Source: Cupriavidus taiwanensis (GTDB lineage: Bacteria > Pseudomonadota > Gammaproteobacteria > Burkholderiales > Burkholderiaceae). From it: a stretch of DNA of 64,000 nucleotides. The position numbers and the translations under genes were made by a program. Shown one piece after another: positions 20,953-31,920 of this stretch. The stretch is from contig NZ_LT976853.1 of NCBI RefSeq assembly GCF_900249755.1, positions 2,673,216 to 2,737,215 of the forward strand, given 5' to 3'. The stretch's first letter is position 1; each line of letters begins with the position of its first letter. The notes beneath the pieces were generated by a model. That model saw nothing but the letters and a program-made list of their open reading frames with translations, was not told the DNA's origin and did not search any database.

Positions 20953-22455
20953 ATGGAACTACTCGCCAACCTGAGTCTGGGCTTCTCCACCGCCCTGACC
21001 TTCCAGAACCTTGCGTACGCCTTCCTCGGCTGCGTGCTGGGCACGCTGATCGGCGTGCTGCCGGGCCTGGGGCCGCTGGCCACCATCGCCATGCTGCTGC
21101 CGGTGACCTACACGCTGCCGCCGGTGGCCGCGCTGATCATGCTGGCCGGCATCTACTACGGCGCCCAGTACGGCGGTTCGACCACCGCCATCCTGGTGAA
21201 CCTGCCTGGTGAATCGTCGTCGGTGGTGACAACCATCGATGGCTACCAGATGGCCAGGCGAGGACGAGCGGGGGTGGCGCTGGCGACAGCCGGCCTGGGC
21301 TCGTTCTTCGCCGGCTGCGTCGCCACCATGATCCTGGCCGCCTTTGCCGCGCCGCTGTCGGAACTGGCGTTCAAGTTCGGCCCCGCCGAGTACTTCTCGC
21401 TGATGGTGCTGGGCCTGATCGGCGCGGTGGTGCTGGCGTCGGGTTCGCTGGTCAAGGCCATCGCCATGATCGTGCTGGGCCTGCTGCTGGGCCTGGTCGG
21501 TACCGACGTGAACTCGGGCGCCGCGCGCTTCTCGTTCGACGTGCCGGAACTGACCGACGGCCTGAACTTCGTCTCGGTGGCAATGGGTATCTTCGGCTTT
21601 GCTGAAATCATCGCCAACCTGGAGCAGAAGGAACACCGCGAGACCTTCACCGACCACATCACCAACCTGTTCCCGACCAAGGAAGACTTCAAGCGCATGA
21701 TCCCGGCGGTGCTGCGCGGCACCGCGCTGGGCTCGGCACTGGGCATCCTGCCGGGCGGCGGCGCCTCGCTGGCCTCGTTCGCGGCGTACTCGCTGGAGAA
21801 GAAGACCTCCAAGTACCCGCAGGAATTCGGCAAGGGCGCGATCGAAGGCGTGGCGGGTCCGGAATCGGCCAACAACGCGGCTTCGCAGACCTCGTTCATC
21901 CCGCTGCTGACGCTGGGCATTCCGCCCAACGCGGTGATGGCGCTGATGGTCGGTGCCATGACCATCCACAACATCCAGCCCGGCCCGCAGGTGATGACCA
22001 GCAACCCGGCGCTGTTCTGGGGCCTGATCGCCTCGATGTGGATCGGCAACCTGATGCTGATCGTGCTGAACCTTCCGCTGATCGGCATCTGGGTGAAGCT
22101 GCTGAAGGTGCCCTACCGCTACCTGTACCCGGCCATCCTGACGTTCTGCTGCATCGGCGTGTACTCGGTCCAGAACACCACCTTCGACGTGTTCCAGACC
22201 GCCGCCTTCGGCGTGGTGGGCTACCTGTTCATCAAGCTGCGCTGCGAACCCGCACCGCTGCTGCTCGGCTTCGTGCTGGGGCCGATGATGGAAGAGAACT
22301 TCCGCCGCTCGCTGCTGCTGTCGCGTGGTGACTTCAGCGTGTTCGTGACGCGCCCGCTGTCGCTGGGCCTGCTGATCGCCGCCGCGGTGCTGGTGGTGGT
22401 GGTGGCGCTGCCGTCGATCAAGGCCAAGCGCGAAGAAGCGTTCCAGGAAGAATAA
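20953..22455 (+). CDS. tctA: Tripartite tricarboxylate transporter large membrane subunit TctA
   Basis: This 500-aa polytopic protein is the transport subunit. Family motifs include GTLIGVLPGLGPLATIAMLLP and YGAQYGGSTTAILVNLPGE in the first half. The mirrored second-half motifs are GILPGGGASLASFAAYSLEK and QTSFIPLLTLGIPPNAVMAL. Together with TctB it imports a carboxylate delivered by a periplasmic Bug protein. No receptor gene is in this operon; the nearest receptor genes are at 17071 and 23620. A strong terminator follows. Confidence 0.95.
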   Translation: MELLANLSLGFSTALTFQNLAYAFLGCVLGTLIGVLPGLGPLATIAMLLPVTYTLPPVAALIMLAGIYYGAQYGGSTTAILVNLPGESSSVVTTIDGYQMARRGRAGVALATAGLGSFFAGCVATMILAAFAAPLSELAFKFGPAEYFSLMVLGLIGAVVLASGSLVKAIAMIVLGLLLGLVGTDVNSGAARFSFDVPELTDGLNFVSVAMGIFGFAEIIANLEQKEHRETFTDHITNLFPTKEDFKRMIPAVLRGTALGSALGILPGGGASLASFAAYSLEKKTSKYPQEFGKGAIEGVAGPESANNAASQTSFIPLLTLGIPPNAVMALMVGAMTIHNIQPGPQVMTSNPALFWGLIASMWIGNLMLIVLNLPLIGIWVKLLKVPYRYLYPAILTFCCIGVYSVQNTTFDVFQTAAFGVVGYLFIKLRCEPAPLLLGFVLGPMMEENFRRSLLLSRGDFSVFVTRPLSLGLLIAAAVLVVVVALPSIKAKREEAFQEE

Positions 22456-22496
22456 GCAGGGAACATCGCCGGCCCGCGCCGGCGGCAACAAACCTG

Positions 22497-22523
22497 AAGG
22501 GCACCGCGAGGTGCCCTTTTTTT
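22497..22523 (+). terminator. Rho-independent terminator after tctBA
   Basis: The 9-bp stem AAGGGCACC / GGTGCCCTT with a GCGA loop is followed by a run of seven T residues. Confidence 0.9.
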
Positions 22524-22572
22524 CGTCCGGCGTTCTTTTGTCCGGCGCTTTTTTCGTCCGATACAGGGGCCG

Positions 22573-23457
22573 CTAGGCGCCGAACAATTCGCTGCAGGCC
22601 GCCCGCACCGCCGCCGTCACCTGCCCGCGCCCATGATCGCGCCGCTCCAGCATGCCGATCTGGCGCATCACCGGCTCGCCGTTGACCAGCAGCGGCAGCA
22701 CGCGCAGCGCGTCGTCGTCGCGCCAGCGCGCGCGCCGCAGCAGCGGCACCACCGTCACCCCGACTTCCTGCCGCACCAGTTCGACCAGCGCCTCGATCGC
22801 GTTCAGCTCCAGGAATTCATTGACCTTCAGGTGGGCGCGGCGCAGCGCGCGCTCGACCAGCACGCCGGTGCGCTGGCTGCGGTCGAAGCGCAGGTAGGGG
22901 TTGGCCGCCAGCGCCTCGCGCGCGTCGCGGCCCGGGCTGCCGCGCGCGGCGATGGCCACCAGCGGCTCCTGGTACAGCGGCGTCCAGCGCAGCGTGCCAG
23001 GCACGCGCGACGCGCCTTCCACCAGGATGGCGGCGTCGAGCTCGCCGGCCTCGACCTGCGCCGCCAGTTCGATCGACTTGGCGCCGACCAGCCGCACATC
23101 CAGCGCCGGATAGGTGCGCTTCATGCGCGCCACCGCATGCGACAGGCCGCCCATCACCGACACCACCGCGCCCACGGCGACCGCGCCCGCCATGGCTTCG
23201 GCCGAAGCCAGCGGCAGCCGCATCTCCTCATACAGCGCCAGCAGCTTGCGCGCCTGCGGCAGCAGCGCGCGGCCGTCCGCATTGAGCACCGCGACGCGGC
23301 CGTTGCGGTCGAACAGCTCGCGGCGCAGCTCGGTCTCGAGCGCGCGCATCTGCAGGCTGACCGCGGCCTGCGTCAGCGCCACCTGGGCCGCGGCGGCGGC
23401 GAACGAGCCGTGCTCGGCCACCGCGACAAAGGTACGAAGGAAGCGGACAGTGCTCAT
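22573..23457 (-). CDS. LysR-family transcriptional regulator (divergent to bug-ggt)
   Basis: The protein (294 aa) has an N-terminal winged helix (MSTVRFLRTFVAVAEHGSFA, then AAAAQVALTQAAVSLQMRAL) and a C-terminal effector-binding domain (about 88-290). It is divergently placed to the bug-ggt operon, with an inverted repeat in the gap. It probably regulates that operon, and possibly tctBA behind it, in response to the transported acid. The effector is unknown. Confidence 0.9.
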   Translation of the reverse strand: MSTVRFLRTFVAVAEHGSFAAAAAQVALTQAAVSLQMRALETELRRELFDRNGRVAVLNADGRALLPQARKLLALYEEMRLPLASAEAMAGAVAVGAVVSVMGGLSHAVARMKRTYPALDVRLVGAKSIELAAQVEAGELDAAILVEGASRVPGTLRWTPLYQEPLVAIAARGSPGRDAREALAANPYLRFDRSQRTGVLVERALRRAHLKVNEFLELNAIEALVELVRQEVGVTVVPLLRRARWRDDDALRVLPLLVNGEPVMRQIGMLERRDHGRGQVTAAVRAACSELFGA

Positions 23458-23508
23458 CGATACAGGACAGGAAGCAGGAAACGCCGCACGCGCGGCGCGA
23501 TCGATTCT

Positions 23509-23542
23509 TAATATTTTCTTGTGACATCAGCAAGAAATATTA
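23509..23542. promoter_or_regulatory. Inverted repeat, probable LysR operator
   Basis: TAATATTTTCTTG (23509-23521) and CAAGAAATATTA (23531-23542) are inverted copies apart from one extra T, separated by 9 bases. The AT-rich site sits between the divergent LysR and bug genes. Confidence 0.55.
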
Positions 23543-23544
23543 GC

Positions 23545-23573
23545 TTTCTTTGTGACCGGCGGCACGGAATAAT
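23545..23573 (+). promoter_or_regulatory. Possible promoter of bug-ggt
   Basis: TTTCTT (23545-23550) and AATAAT (23568-23573) are 17 bases apart, just downstream of the LysR-type inverted repeat. A weak -35 next to an activator site fits LysR activation. Confidence 0.35.
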
Positions 23574-23619
23574 GAAGCCCGATCATCAATCGGCCCTGCG
23601 CCTGATCTCGGAGACACCT

Positions 23620-24609
23620 ATGACATCCTGGCTGCGCCGCGTCGGCACCGGCCTCGGTATCGGCATCGGCATGGGCCTGTGCCTGGCCGCCACCCCTGCA
23701 CTGGCCGACACCTACCCGAGCAAGCCGATCCGCCTGCTCGTGCCCTTCCCTGCCAGCGGCGCGACCGACCTGCTGGCGCGCGCGATCGCGCAGAAGGTGG
23801 GCAGCAACATGGGCCAGCAGATCGTGGTCGACAACCGCCCCGGCGCGGGCGGCGCGATCGGCTCCGACATGGCTGCCAAGGCCGCGCCCGACGGCTACAC
23901 GCTGCTGATCGCCACCACCAGCACGCACTCGATCGGACCGCACATCAACCCCCGGCTGCCGTACCACACCGAGACCGATTTCACGCCGGTGGGCCAGGTG
24001 GCGATCGCGACCAACGTACTGGTCGTGCCCAACAGCCTGCCGGTGAAGAACGTGCGCGAACTGGTCGACTACGCCAAGAAGCATCCCGGCGAACTGAACT
24101 ACGCCTCGAGCGGCAACGGCACCGTGGTGCACCTGACCTCCGAGGCGTTCAAGGCGCAGGCGGGCGTGTTCATCACCCACATCCCTTATCGCGGCACCGC
24201 GCTGGCCGTGCCTGACCTGATCTCGGGCAAGGTGCAGGTGCTGTTCGACAGCATCGTGTCGGGCCTGCCGCATGTGAAGGACGGCAAGCTGAAGGCGCTG
24301 GCCGTGACCAGCGCCAAGCGCTCGCCGCTGGCACCGGAAATCCCCACCGCCAGCGAGTCGGGCCTGCCGGGCTTCGTCTCCGATACCTGGTTCGGCATCT
24401 ATGGCCCGAAGGGCATGCCGGCCGATATCGTCAACCGCCTCAATGCCGAGTTCAACAAGGCCATCCAGTCGCCCGAGGTCAGGGAACGGCTGGGCAAGCT
24501 GGGCGCCGAGCCGGTTGGCGGCACGCCCGCCCAGTTCGCCGCGATGGTGAAGCAGGACAGCGCGCGCTGGGGCAAGCTGATCAAGGACCGCAAGATCACG
24601 GCAGAATAA
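23620..24609 (+). CDS. Bug-family tripartite tricarboxylate transporter receptor (second)
   Basis: This periplasmic binding protein (329 aa) has a signal peptide of about 29 aa ending in PALA. The Bug core follows (YPSKPIRLLVPFPASGATDL, then VVDNRPGAGGAIGSDMAAKA). The ATG at 23620 gives a normal signal peptide; an in-frame ATG at 23572 would add 16 residues. The gene is 53 bases upstream of the gamma-glutamyltransferase gene. This is the receptor closest to tctBA in a regulated context, so it is the best candidate partner for that transporter. Confidence 0.92.
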   Translation: MTSWLRRVGTGLGIGIGMGLCLAATPALADTYPSKPIRLLVPFPASGATDLLARAIAQKVGSNMGQQIVVDNRPGAGGAIGSDMAAKAAPDGYTLLIATTSTHSIGPHINPRLPYHTETDFTPVGQVAIATNVLVVPNSLPVKNVRELVDYAKKHPGELNYASSGNGTVVHLTSEAFKAQAGVFITHIPYRGTALAVPDLISGKVQVLFDSIVSGLPHVKDGKLKALAVTSAKRSPLAPEIPTASESGLPGFVSDTWFGIYGPKGMPADIVNRLNAEFNKAIQSPEVRERLGKLGAEPVGGTPAQFAAMVKQDSARWGKLIKDRKITAE

Positions 24610-24662
24610 GGACGCAACCGCGAGGACGCCACCGGGCGCCACCGAGCACAAAGGACCCACCC

Positions 24663-26288
24663 ATGCAGAACTTCAACTGGACCAACCCCTACCCGTCCGT
24701 GCGCATTCCGCTGTTTGCGCGCAACGTGGTCTCGACCTCGCACCCGCTGGCCGCGCAGGCCGGGTTGCGCATGCTGCTCAAGGGCGGCAATGCCGTCGAT
24801 GCCGCCATCGCCGCGGCCGCCGCAATCACCATCGTCGAGCCGGTGTCGTGCGGCCTGGGCAGCGACGCCTTCGCCATCCTGTGGGACGGCAAGGCACTGC
24901 ACGGCCTGAACTCGTCGGGCGTGGCCCCGGCGGCGTGGAGCCCCGAATACTTCAAGGCCAAGTACGGCACCGATGCCAACGGCCTCGCCAACCGGCCGGT
25001 GCGCGGCTGGGATTCGGTCACCGTGCCCGGCGTGGTCGCCGGCTGGGCCGCGCTGCACGAGCGCTTCGGCAAGCTGCCGTTCGCCGACCTGATGGAGCCG
25101 GCGATCGAGATCGCCGAGCGCGGCTATGCCGTGCCGCCGGTGGTGGCGCACAAGTGGGCCGCCGCGGTGCCGGAACTGAAGGACCAGCCCGGCTACGCCG
25201 ACACCTTCATGCCCAACGGCCGCGCCCCGGCGGTGGGCGAGAAGTTCACCATGAAGGCCGCCGCCGAGACCCTGCGCCAGATCGGCGCCACCCGCGGCCG
25301 CGCCTACTACGAAGGCGAGATCGCCGAGAAGATCGCCGCCTTCAGCCAGCAGTGCGGCGGCGCGATGACGCTCGACGACCTGCGCAACTACCGCCCCGAC
25401 TGGGTCAAGCCGATCAGCAAGTCCTACCGCGGCTACGAACTGCACGAGATCCCGCCCAACGGCCAGGGCATCGCCGCGCTGATCGCGCTGGGCATCCTCG
25501 ACCAGTTCGACATGGCTTCGATCCCGGTGGATTCGGTCGATTCGCAGCACCTGCAGATCGAGGCGATGAAGCTGGCCTTCGCCGACCTGTACCAGTACGT
25601 GGCCGATCCGCGCAGCATGGAAGTCACGCCCGAGCAGATGCTGGACGACGCCTACCTGAAGTCGCGCGCCAGACTGATCGACATGCAGCGCGCCACGCAT
25701 TTCAACTTCGGCATGCCCAAGGTCGGCGGCACCATCTACCTGACCGCGGCGGACGAGAACGGCATGATGATCTCGTTCATCCAGTCGAACTACATGGGCT
25801 TCGGCTCGGGCGTAGTGGTGCCGGGCACCGGCATCAGCCTGCAGAACCGCGGCGTGGGCTTCTCGATGGACCCCAAGTCCGCCAACGTGGTCGCCGGCGG
25901 CAAGCGGCCGTTCCACACCATCATCCCGGCGTTCCTGACCAGGAACGGCCAGCCGGTGATGAGCTTCGGCGTGATGGGCGGCGACATGCAGCCGCAGGGC
26001 CATGTACAGACCGTGGTGCGCATGCTCGACTACAACCAGCAGCCACAGGCCGCCTGCTGCGCGCCGCGCTGGAAGGTCAACCGCGACTTCACGCTGGATG
26101 TGGAAAGCACCATGGACCCGGCCACGGTCGAGGGCCTGAAGGCGCGCGGCCACCAGCTCAAGTCGGTCGACGATCCGTACATGGACTTCGGCTCGGGGCA
26201 GTTTATCTGGCGCCTGTCGGATGATGCCGAGCACGGCTACGTCGCAGCCAGCGACAGCCGGCGCGACGGGCAGGCAGTCGGCTTCTAA
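24663..26288 (+). CDS. Gamma-glutamyltransferase family Ntn-hydrolase
   Basis: The protein (541 aa) belongs to the self-cleaving gamma-glutamyltransferase family. The N-terminal part has STSHPLAAQAGLRMLLKGGN and AVDAAIAAAAA. The nucleophile that would start the small subunit is T357 in VGGTIYLTAADENG. No signal peptide is visible, so it is probably cytoplasmic, unlike periplasmic GGT. Cytoplasmic relatives include YwrD and the oxamate amidohydrolase HpxW, so an amide or N-acyl substrate is as likely as glutathione. Expression with a Bug receptor suggests it processes the imported compound. Confidence 0.85.
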   Translation: MQNFNWTNPYPSVRIPLFARNVVSTSHPLAAQAGLRMLLKGGNAVDAAIAAAAAITIVEPVSCGLGSDAFAILWDGKALHGLNSSGVAPAAWSPEYFKAKYGTDANGLANRPVRGWDSVTVPGVVAGWAALHERFGKLPFADLMEPAIEIAERGYAVPPVVAHKWAAAVPELKDQPGYADTFMPNGRAPAVGEKFTMKAAAETLRQIGATRGRAYYEGEIAEKIAAFSQQCGGAMTLDDLRNYRPDWVKPISKSYRGYELHEIPPNGQGIAALIALGILDQFDMASIPVDSVDSQHLQIEAMKLAFADLYQYVADPRSMEVTPEQMLDDAYLKSRARLIDMQRATHFNFGMPKVGGTIYLTAADENGMMISFIQSNYMGFGSGVVVPGTGISLQNRGVGFSMDPKSANVVAGGKRPFHTIIPAFLTRNGQPVMSFGVMGGDMQPQGHVQTVVRMLDYNQQPQAACCAPRWKVNRDFTLDVESTMDPATVEGLKARGHQLKSVDDPYMDFGSGQFIWRLSDDAEHGYVAASDSRRDGQAVGF

Positions 26289-26304
26289 AGCAAAAAAAGG
26301 AGCG

Positions 26305-26516
26305 CGGTGTTGGGTGCGCCCAAGCCGCCCGAACTGGCCCAAGCAAGGTGTTCTCCCTCTCCCCTCATGGGGAGAGGGCCGGGGTGAGGGGTGGGCTAGC
26401 TAGGTGCCACATCAAGCAAGGCCAACGGTTTTAACCCACAGGCCTCAGCCTTTGACGCTCCTGCCCTCACCCCCCAGCCCCTCTTCCGCAAGCGGGCGAG
26501 GGGAGCTTGCTGCGAG
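26305..26516. repeat. Palindromic dispersed element, copy C
   Basis: About 210 bp, aligned along its length with copy B (18088-18293). It shares AGCAAGGTGTTCTCCCTC, the CCCTCATGGGG hairpin, CCCACAGGCCTCAGCCTTTG and the inverted GGGGTGAGGG / CCCTCACCCC arms. The right hairpin is slightly decayed (CTCTTCCGCAAGCGGGCGAG). It begins 17 bases after the ggt stop. The remaining 118 bases to the PhzF start show no clear promoter. Confidence 0.85.
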
Positions 26517-26634
26517 CGGCGTGGTGCAGCGGAGCGCCAATCCAACTGGCCCGCCCGCAATCCCGCCAATTGTCCATGGCCCATCGCCCCGCTCTCCGTA
26601 CACTGTGACGGCAGCAAACCCGGAGCCCTACGCC

Positions 26635-27495
26635 ATGACTACCTACGCCTTCCGCCTGCTCAACGTCTTCGCCGAATCCACCTTCGGCGGCAATCCGCTG
26701 TGCGTGTTCGAGGATGCGCGCGGCATGGACGATGCCACCATGCAGGCGCTGGCGCTGCAGTTCAACCTGTCGGAAACCACCTTTATCCTGCCGTCCGGAC
26801 AGGCCAGCGCGCGCGTGCGCATCTTCACCACCGGCTATGAGATGCGCTTCGCCGGGCATCCGACGCTGGGCACCGCGCACGTGGTGCGCGAACTGGCCGG
26901 CACCGGCGACGCGCTGACGCTGGAGTTCGCGGCCGGCGTGGTGCCCGTGACCGCGCAGGGCGATGTCTGGACCTTCACCGCGCCCCACCGCGGCAAGCCG
27001 AAGACCGCGCCGGCCGGCCTGCCCGACGCCGGCATGGCCAGCCTGCTCGGCCTGCGCGAACAAGACCTGCTGATGCCGCCGATGTGGGTCGATACCGGCG
27101 CCGACCAGTTGCTGGTGCCGGTGCACAGCGTCGATGCGGTGCGCCGCGCCAGCCCGGACAGCGCGCGGCTGGACCAGTGGCCGCAAAGCAGCCTGGGCCG
27201 CAAGACCGCCTACGTCTTTGCCTTCGACCCCGAACAGCCCGGGCGCGTGCTGTCGCGCTACTTCTTCACCAAGCAGGGCGGCGGCGTGGCCGAGGATCCG
27301 GGCACGGGCTCGGCCTGCGCCAACCTGGGCGGCTGGCTGCTGGCCACCGGCCACGCGCTGCCGGCGGACTATGCGATCGACCAGGGCGACGCCGTCGGCC
27401 GCCCCTGCCGGCTGCGCCTGGGCGTCGACGCCGAGGGCGCGATCCAGGTGGGCGGGCGCGTGCTGGAGATCGGCCGGGGCACCGTGACCGTGTAA
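26635..27495 (+). CDS. PhzF-family isomerase/epimerase
   Basis: The protein (286 aa) has the duplicated diaminopimelate-epimerase-like fold of PhzF proteins. Motifs are FGGNPLCVFEDA, the catalytic acid E47 in LSETTF, RFAGHPTLGTAHV, and the second-half EDPGTGSACANLGGWL. PhzF itself isomerises a phenazine precursor, but no phenazine genes are here; most genomic homologues have unknown substrates. The ATG at 26635 gives the family N-terminus (TYAFRLLNVFAESTFGGN). It is followed by a PPOX flavoprotein gene after 69 bases. Confidence 0.88.
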   Translation: MTTYAFRLLNVFAESTFGGNPLCVFEDARGMDDATMQALALQFNLSETTFILPSGQASARVRIFTTGYEMRFAGHPTLGTAHVVRELAGTGDALTLEFAAGVVPVTAQGDVWTFTAPHRGKPKTAPAGLPDAGMASLLGLREQDLLMPPMWVDTGADQLLVPVHSVDAVRRASPDSARLDQWPQSSLGRKTAYVFAFDPEQPGRVLSRYFFTKQGGGVAEDPGTGSACANLGGWLLATGHALPADYAIDQGDAVGRPCRLRLGVDAEGAIQVGGRVLEIGRGTVTV

Positions 27496-27564
27496 GGCCA
27501 CGCGCCGCGCTTGTGCGTCATTGTGCGTTACATTGACGCTTTCGCCCCCAACGCCCAGCCTGCC

Positions 27565-28182
27565 ATGCCCCCGCACGCCATCACCACGCTGGCCGAACTG
27601 GAAGCGCTCTACGCGCAACCGGCGGCGCCCTCGCTCGCCAAGGAAGTCGATTACCTGCACCCGCACTACCGGGCCTTTATCGAGGCGGCGCCGTTCTGCC
27701 TGCTGTCGACGGTGGGCCAGGACTGGGCCGAATGCTCGCCGCGCGGCGACGCTCCCGGCTTCGTGCAGGTGCTGGACGAGCGCACGCTGCTGCTGCCGGA
27801 CCGGCGCGGCAACAACCGCATCGACAGCCTGCGCAATATCGTTGCCGATCCGCGCGTGGGCCTGCTGTTCGTGATTCCCGGCATCAACGAGACCATCCGC
27901 GTCAACGGCACCGCGCAGATCAGCGTCGACCCCGCGCTGATCGCGCGCTGCGTAATGGAGGGCAAGGCCCCGACCACGGTGCTGGTGATCAAGGTGCAGG
28001 CGGTGTTCGTCCAGTGCGCCCGCGCGCTGATCCGCTCGCGCCTGTGGGCCGCGCAGGCGCAGGTCGCGCGCCAGTCGCTGCCCAGCAACGGCGAGATCCT
28101 GGCCACGCTGAGCGGCAACGCCATCGACGGCGCCGCCTATGACCGCGACCTGCCCGAGCGTCAGCGCTCCACGCTCTACTGA
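27565..28182 (+). CDS. PPOX-type FMN-binding flavoprotein
   Basis: This 205-aa protein belongs to the pyridoxamine-5'-phosphate-oxidase-like fold, in the subgroup annotated as MSMEG_1061-type. Evidence includes FIEAAPFCLLSTVG, CSPRGDAPGFVQVLDERTLL and LPDRRGNNRIDSL. It probably binds FMN or F420-like cofactors and reduces an unknown substrate. ATG 27565 is chosen over an upstream GTG at 27511, which would add residues without family similarity. It ends 9 bases before the convergent CoA-transferase stop. Confidence 0.82.
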   Translation: MPPHAITTLAELEALYAQPAAPSLAKEVDYLHPHYRAFIEAAPFCLLSTVGQDWAECSPRGDAPGFVQVLDERTLLLPDRRGNNRIDSLRNIVADPRVGLLFVIPGINETIRVNGTAQISVDPALIARCVMEGKAPTTVLVIKVQAVFVQCARALIRSRLWAAQAQVARQSLPSNGEILATLSGNAIDGAAYDRDLPERQRSTLY

Positions 28183-28191
28183 GTTGGCCGC

Positions 28192-29631
28192 CTAGGCTCG
28201 CGGCAGCCACTGCGGCGCATGCGTGCCGAGCGGCTCGGACGGCAGCGTCCAGCGCGCCGGCGTTTCCGACAACTGCGCGGCATGGCGCACCACGGTCAGC
28301 ATGCCGAAGCCGGACGGCACCGCTTCCAGCAAGTCCGCGACGTCGTCGATCTTCTGCTCGGGCGCCTTGAGCCCGTCGGGCACGCGCCCCAGCCCGCGCA
28401 GCCACTGCCCCACCTGCGCCAGCGACACGCGCACATGCCAGCTGCCGCCTTCCACCGCGCGCCGGTGCAGCGCGGCCATCGCGCCGAAGGCCAGCAGGTA
28501 GCCCGCGGCATGGTCCAGCACCTGGGCGGGCAACGGGCGCGGCGTGTCGCTGCCGGCCGCCTGCGCCTCGGCGGCGTTGAAGCCGGTGGCGGTCTGCACC
28601 AGCGAATCGAAGCCGCGCTTGCCCGACCACGGGCCCACATGGCCATACGCGCTCAGCGACACGTACACGATGCCCGGACGGGCCCGCGCCGCTGCCTCCG
28701 GACCCGCGCCCAGCTCGGCCAGGCCGCCGGGGCGGTAGCCCTGCACCAGCACGTCGGCGCCATGCAGCAGCTTGTGCAGCGTGCGCTTGTCGTCCGCATC
28801 GCGCAGGTCCAGCTGGCAGCTGCGCTTGCCGCGGCCGGTGTCGATCACCAGCGGCGCGATCGACGGCAGGTGCGGCGCGGTGACCAGCAGCACGTCGGCG
28901 CCATGCGCGGCCAGCGTGCGGCCCGCCACCGGGCCGGCGATGATGCGGGTGAAATCCAGCACGCGCACGCCCGACAGCGGCTGCGCGTCCGCGGAGGCCG
29001 GCGCCGGCAGCGGCTGCGGCGGGGCATCGCCGATCCGCTCCAGCGTCACCGGCGGCAGGCCGTGCAGCGCCGCCGCTTGCGGATGGCGGTCCCATTCGTC
29101 GAAGCTGCGCAGCGCGGCCACCACCAGGCCGGCGTCGGACGCGGCGGTTTCGAAGGCCTCCGCTTCCCATTTTTCCAGCGCCGCCTGCACCGCGTCCTTG
29201 TCGTAGGCGCATCCCAGCAGCCGCAGCACGCCATCGCGGTGATGCGGGAAATTGGTGTGCAGGCGGACCCAGCGGCCGTCGCCGCAACGATAGATGCCGG
29301 CGATCTTGTCCCACAGCTCGGGCGCCGGGCCGCCGTCAACGCGCAGGTAGCGCTCGCTGCGGAACTCGGTGATGGCGTGGCGCATGTCGACGCTGACTTC
29401 CTGCCAGCGGCCGGCGCGCGCGTGCCACAGCGTGGCGGCCGCCAGCGCCGACGCGGCCAGGCTGGCCTGCGCCGCGGTGCCCACGGCAAAGCTCGAAGGC
29501 AGCACCGGCTCGGCGCCGTCCAGGCGCAGGTGGGCCAGCGCCTCGGCGGGCAGGCCGGCATCGCGCCACAGCGCGGCTACGGCATCGAGGGGCATGGGCG
29601 GCACTTGTGCCGCATCGGTGGGGGCATTCAT
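28192..29631 (-). CDS. CaiB/BaiF-family CoA-transferase, long form
   Basis: The protein (479 aa) has an N-terminal segment of about 215 residues that resembles the small or C-terminal part of a CoA-transferase (YRCGDGRWVRLHTNFPHHRD). A typical N-terminal module then starts at about 220 (LSGVRVLDFTRIIAGPVAGR). The catalytic aspartate fits GFDSLVQ. This rearranged order is seen in a subset of the family, whose substrates are unknown. It is isolated, between convergent and divergent neighbours. Confidence 0.82.
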   Translation of the reverse strand: MNAPTDAAQVPPMPLDAVAALWRDAGLPAEALAHLRLDGAEPVLPSSFAVGTAAQASLAASALAAATLWHARAGRWQEVSVDMRHAITEFRSERYLRVDGGPAPELWDKIAGIYRCGDGRWVRLHTNFPHHRDGVLRLLGCAYDKDAVQAALEKWEAEAFETAASDAGLVVAALRSFDEWDRHPQAAALHGLPPVTLERIGDAPPQPLPAPASADAQPLSGVRVLDFTRIIAGPVAGRTLAAHGADVLLVTAPHLPSIAPLVIDTGRGKRSCQLDLRDADDKRTLHKLLHGADVLVQGYRPGGLAELGAGPEAAARARPGIVYVSLSAYGHVGPWSGKRGFDSLVQTATGFNAAEAQAAGSDTPRPLPAQVLDHAAGYLLAFGAMAALHRRAVEGGSWHVRVSLAQVGQWLRGLGRVPDGLKAPEQKIDDVADLLEAVPSGFGMLTVVRHAAQLSETPARWTLPSEPLGTHAPQWLPRA

Positions 29632-29854
29632 GGGCGTTCCTGCTGCGATGGGTAACGCTCCATGCTACTCCGACACATCACTTTGCGGTGCGGCCAGCAG
29701 GCGCCGGCAACGGACAAGACCACAAATGAGCCGATGCTCACGGCGTGCGGCGCCGCCGGCACGGTAAAATCCCGCTATTGGCATTCCGCCACGCAATCTG
29801 ACGACCCGGCCCCACGCCCTTGCAGGCGCTCGCGGCCGGCCAACCGGCGCCATC

Positions 29855-31611
<1,757 letters not shown>

Positions 31612-31612
<1 letters not shown>

Positions 31613-31854
31613 TGGCCAAACCTGGCAAGGCAGCGGTGCAGACCATCACCTTCCCGCTCGAGGGCGAGTTCATCGCCCTCAATGACCTGCTCAAGCTGGC
31701 GGGCGTATGCGACAGCGGCGGCGCCGGCAAGGCGCTGGTCGCGACCGGCGAAGTCTCGGTGGACGGCGCGCCCGAATCGCGCAAGACTGCGAAGATCCGC
31801 GCCGGGCAGGTGGTGGGCCTGGCCGGCATCGAGATCCGCGTGGTCGCCGCCTGA
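31612..31854 (+). CDS. S4-domain RNA-binding protein (YbcJ-like)
   Basis: This small protein (80 aa) consists almost entirely of an S4 RNA-binding domain (FIALNDLLKLAGVCDSGGAG, then VSVDGAPESRKTAKIRAGQ). It resembles YbcJ. Function is probably ribosome- or RNA-related but unproven. Its ATG overlaps the glnS stop (TGATG), which indicates translational coupling to glnS. Confidence 0.88.
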
Positions 31855-31920
31855 GCGTAAGCGGACCGGCCGGCGCACCGCCTCCGGGCCAGCGCCGGCA
31901 CTGCAACCGAAAGGATGACT

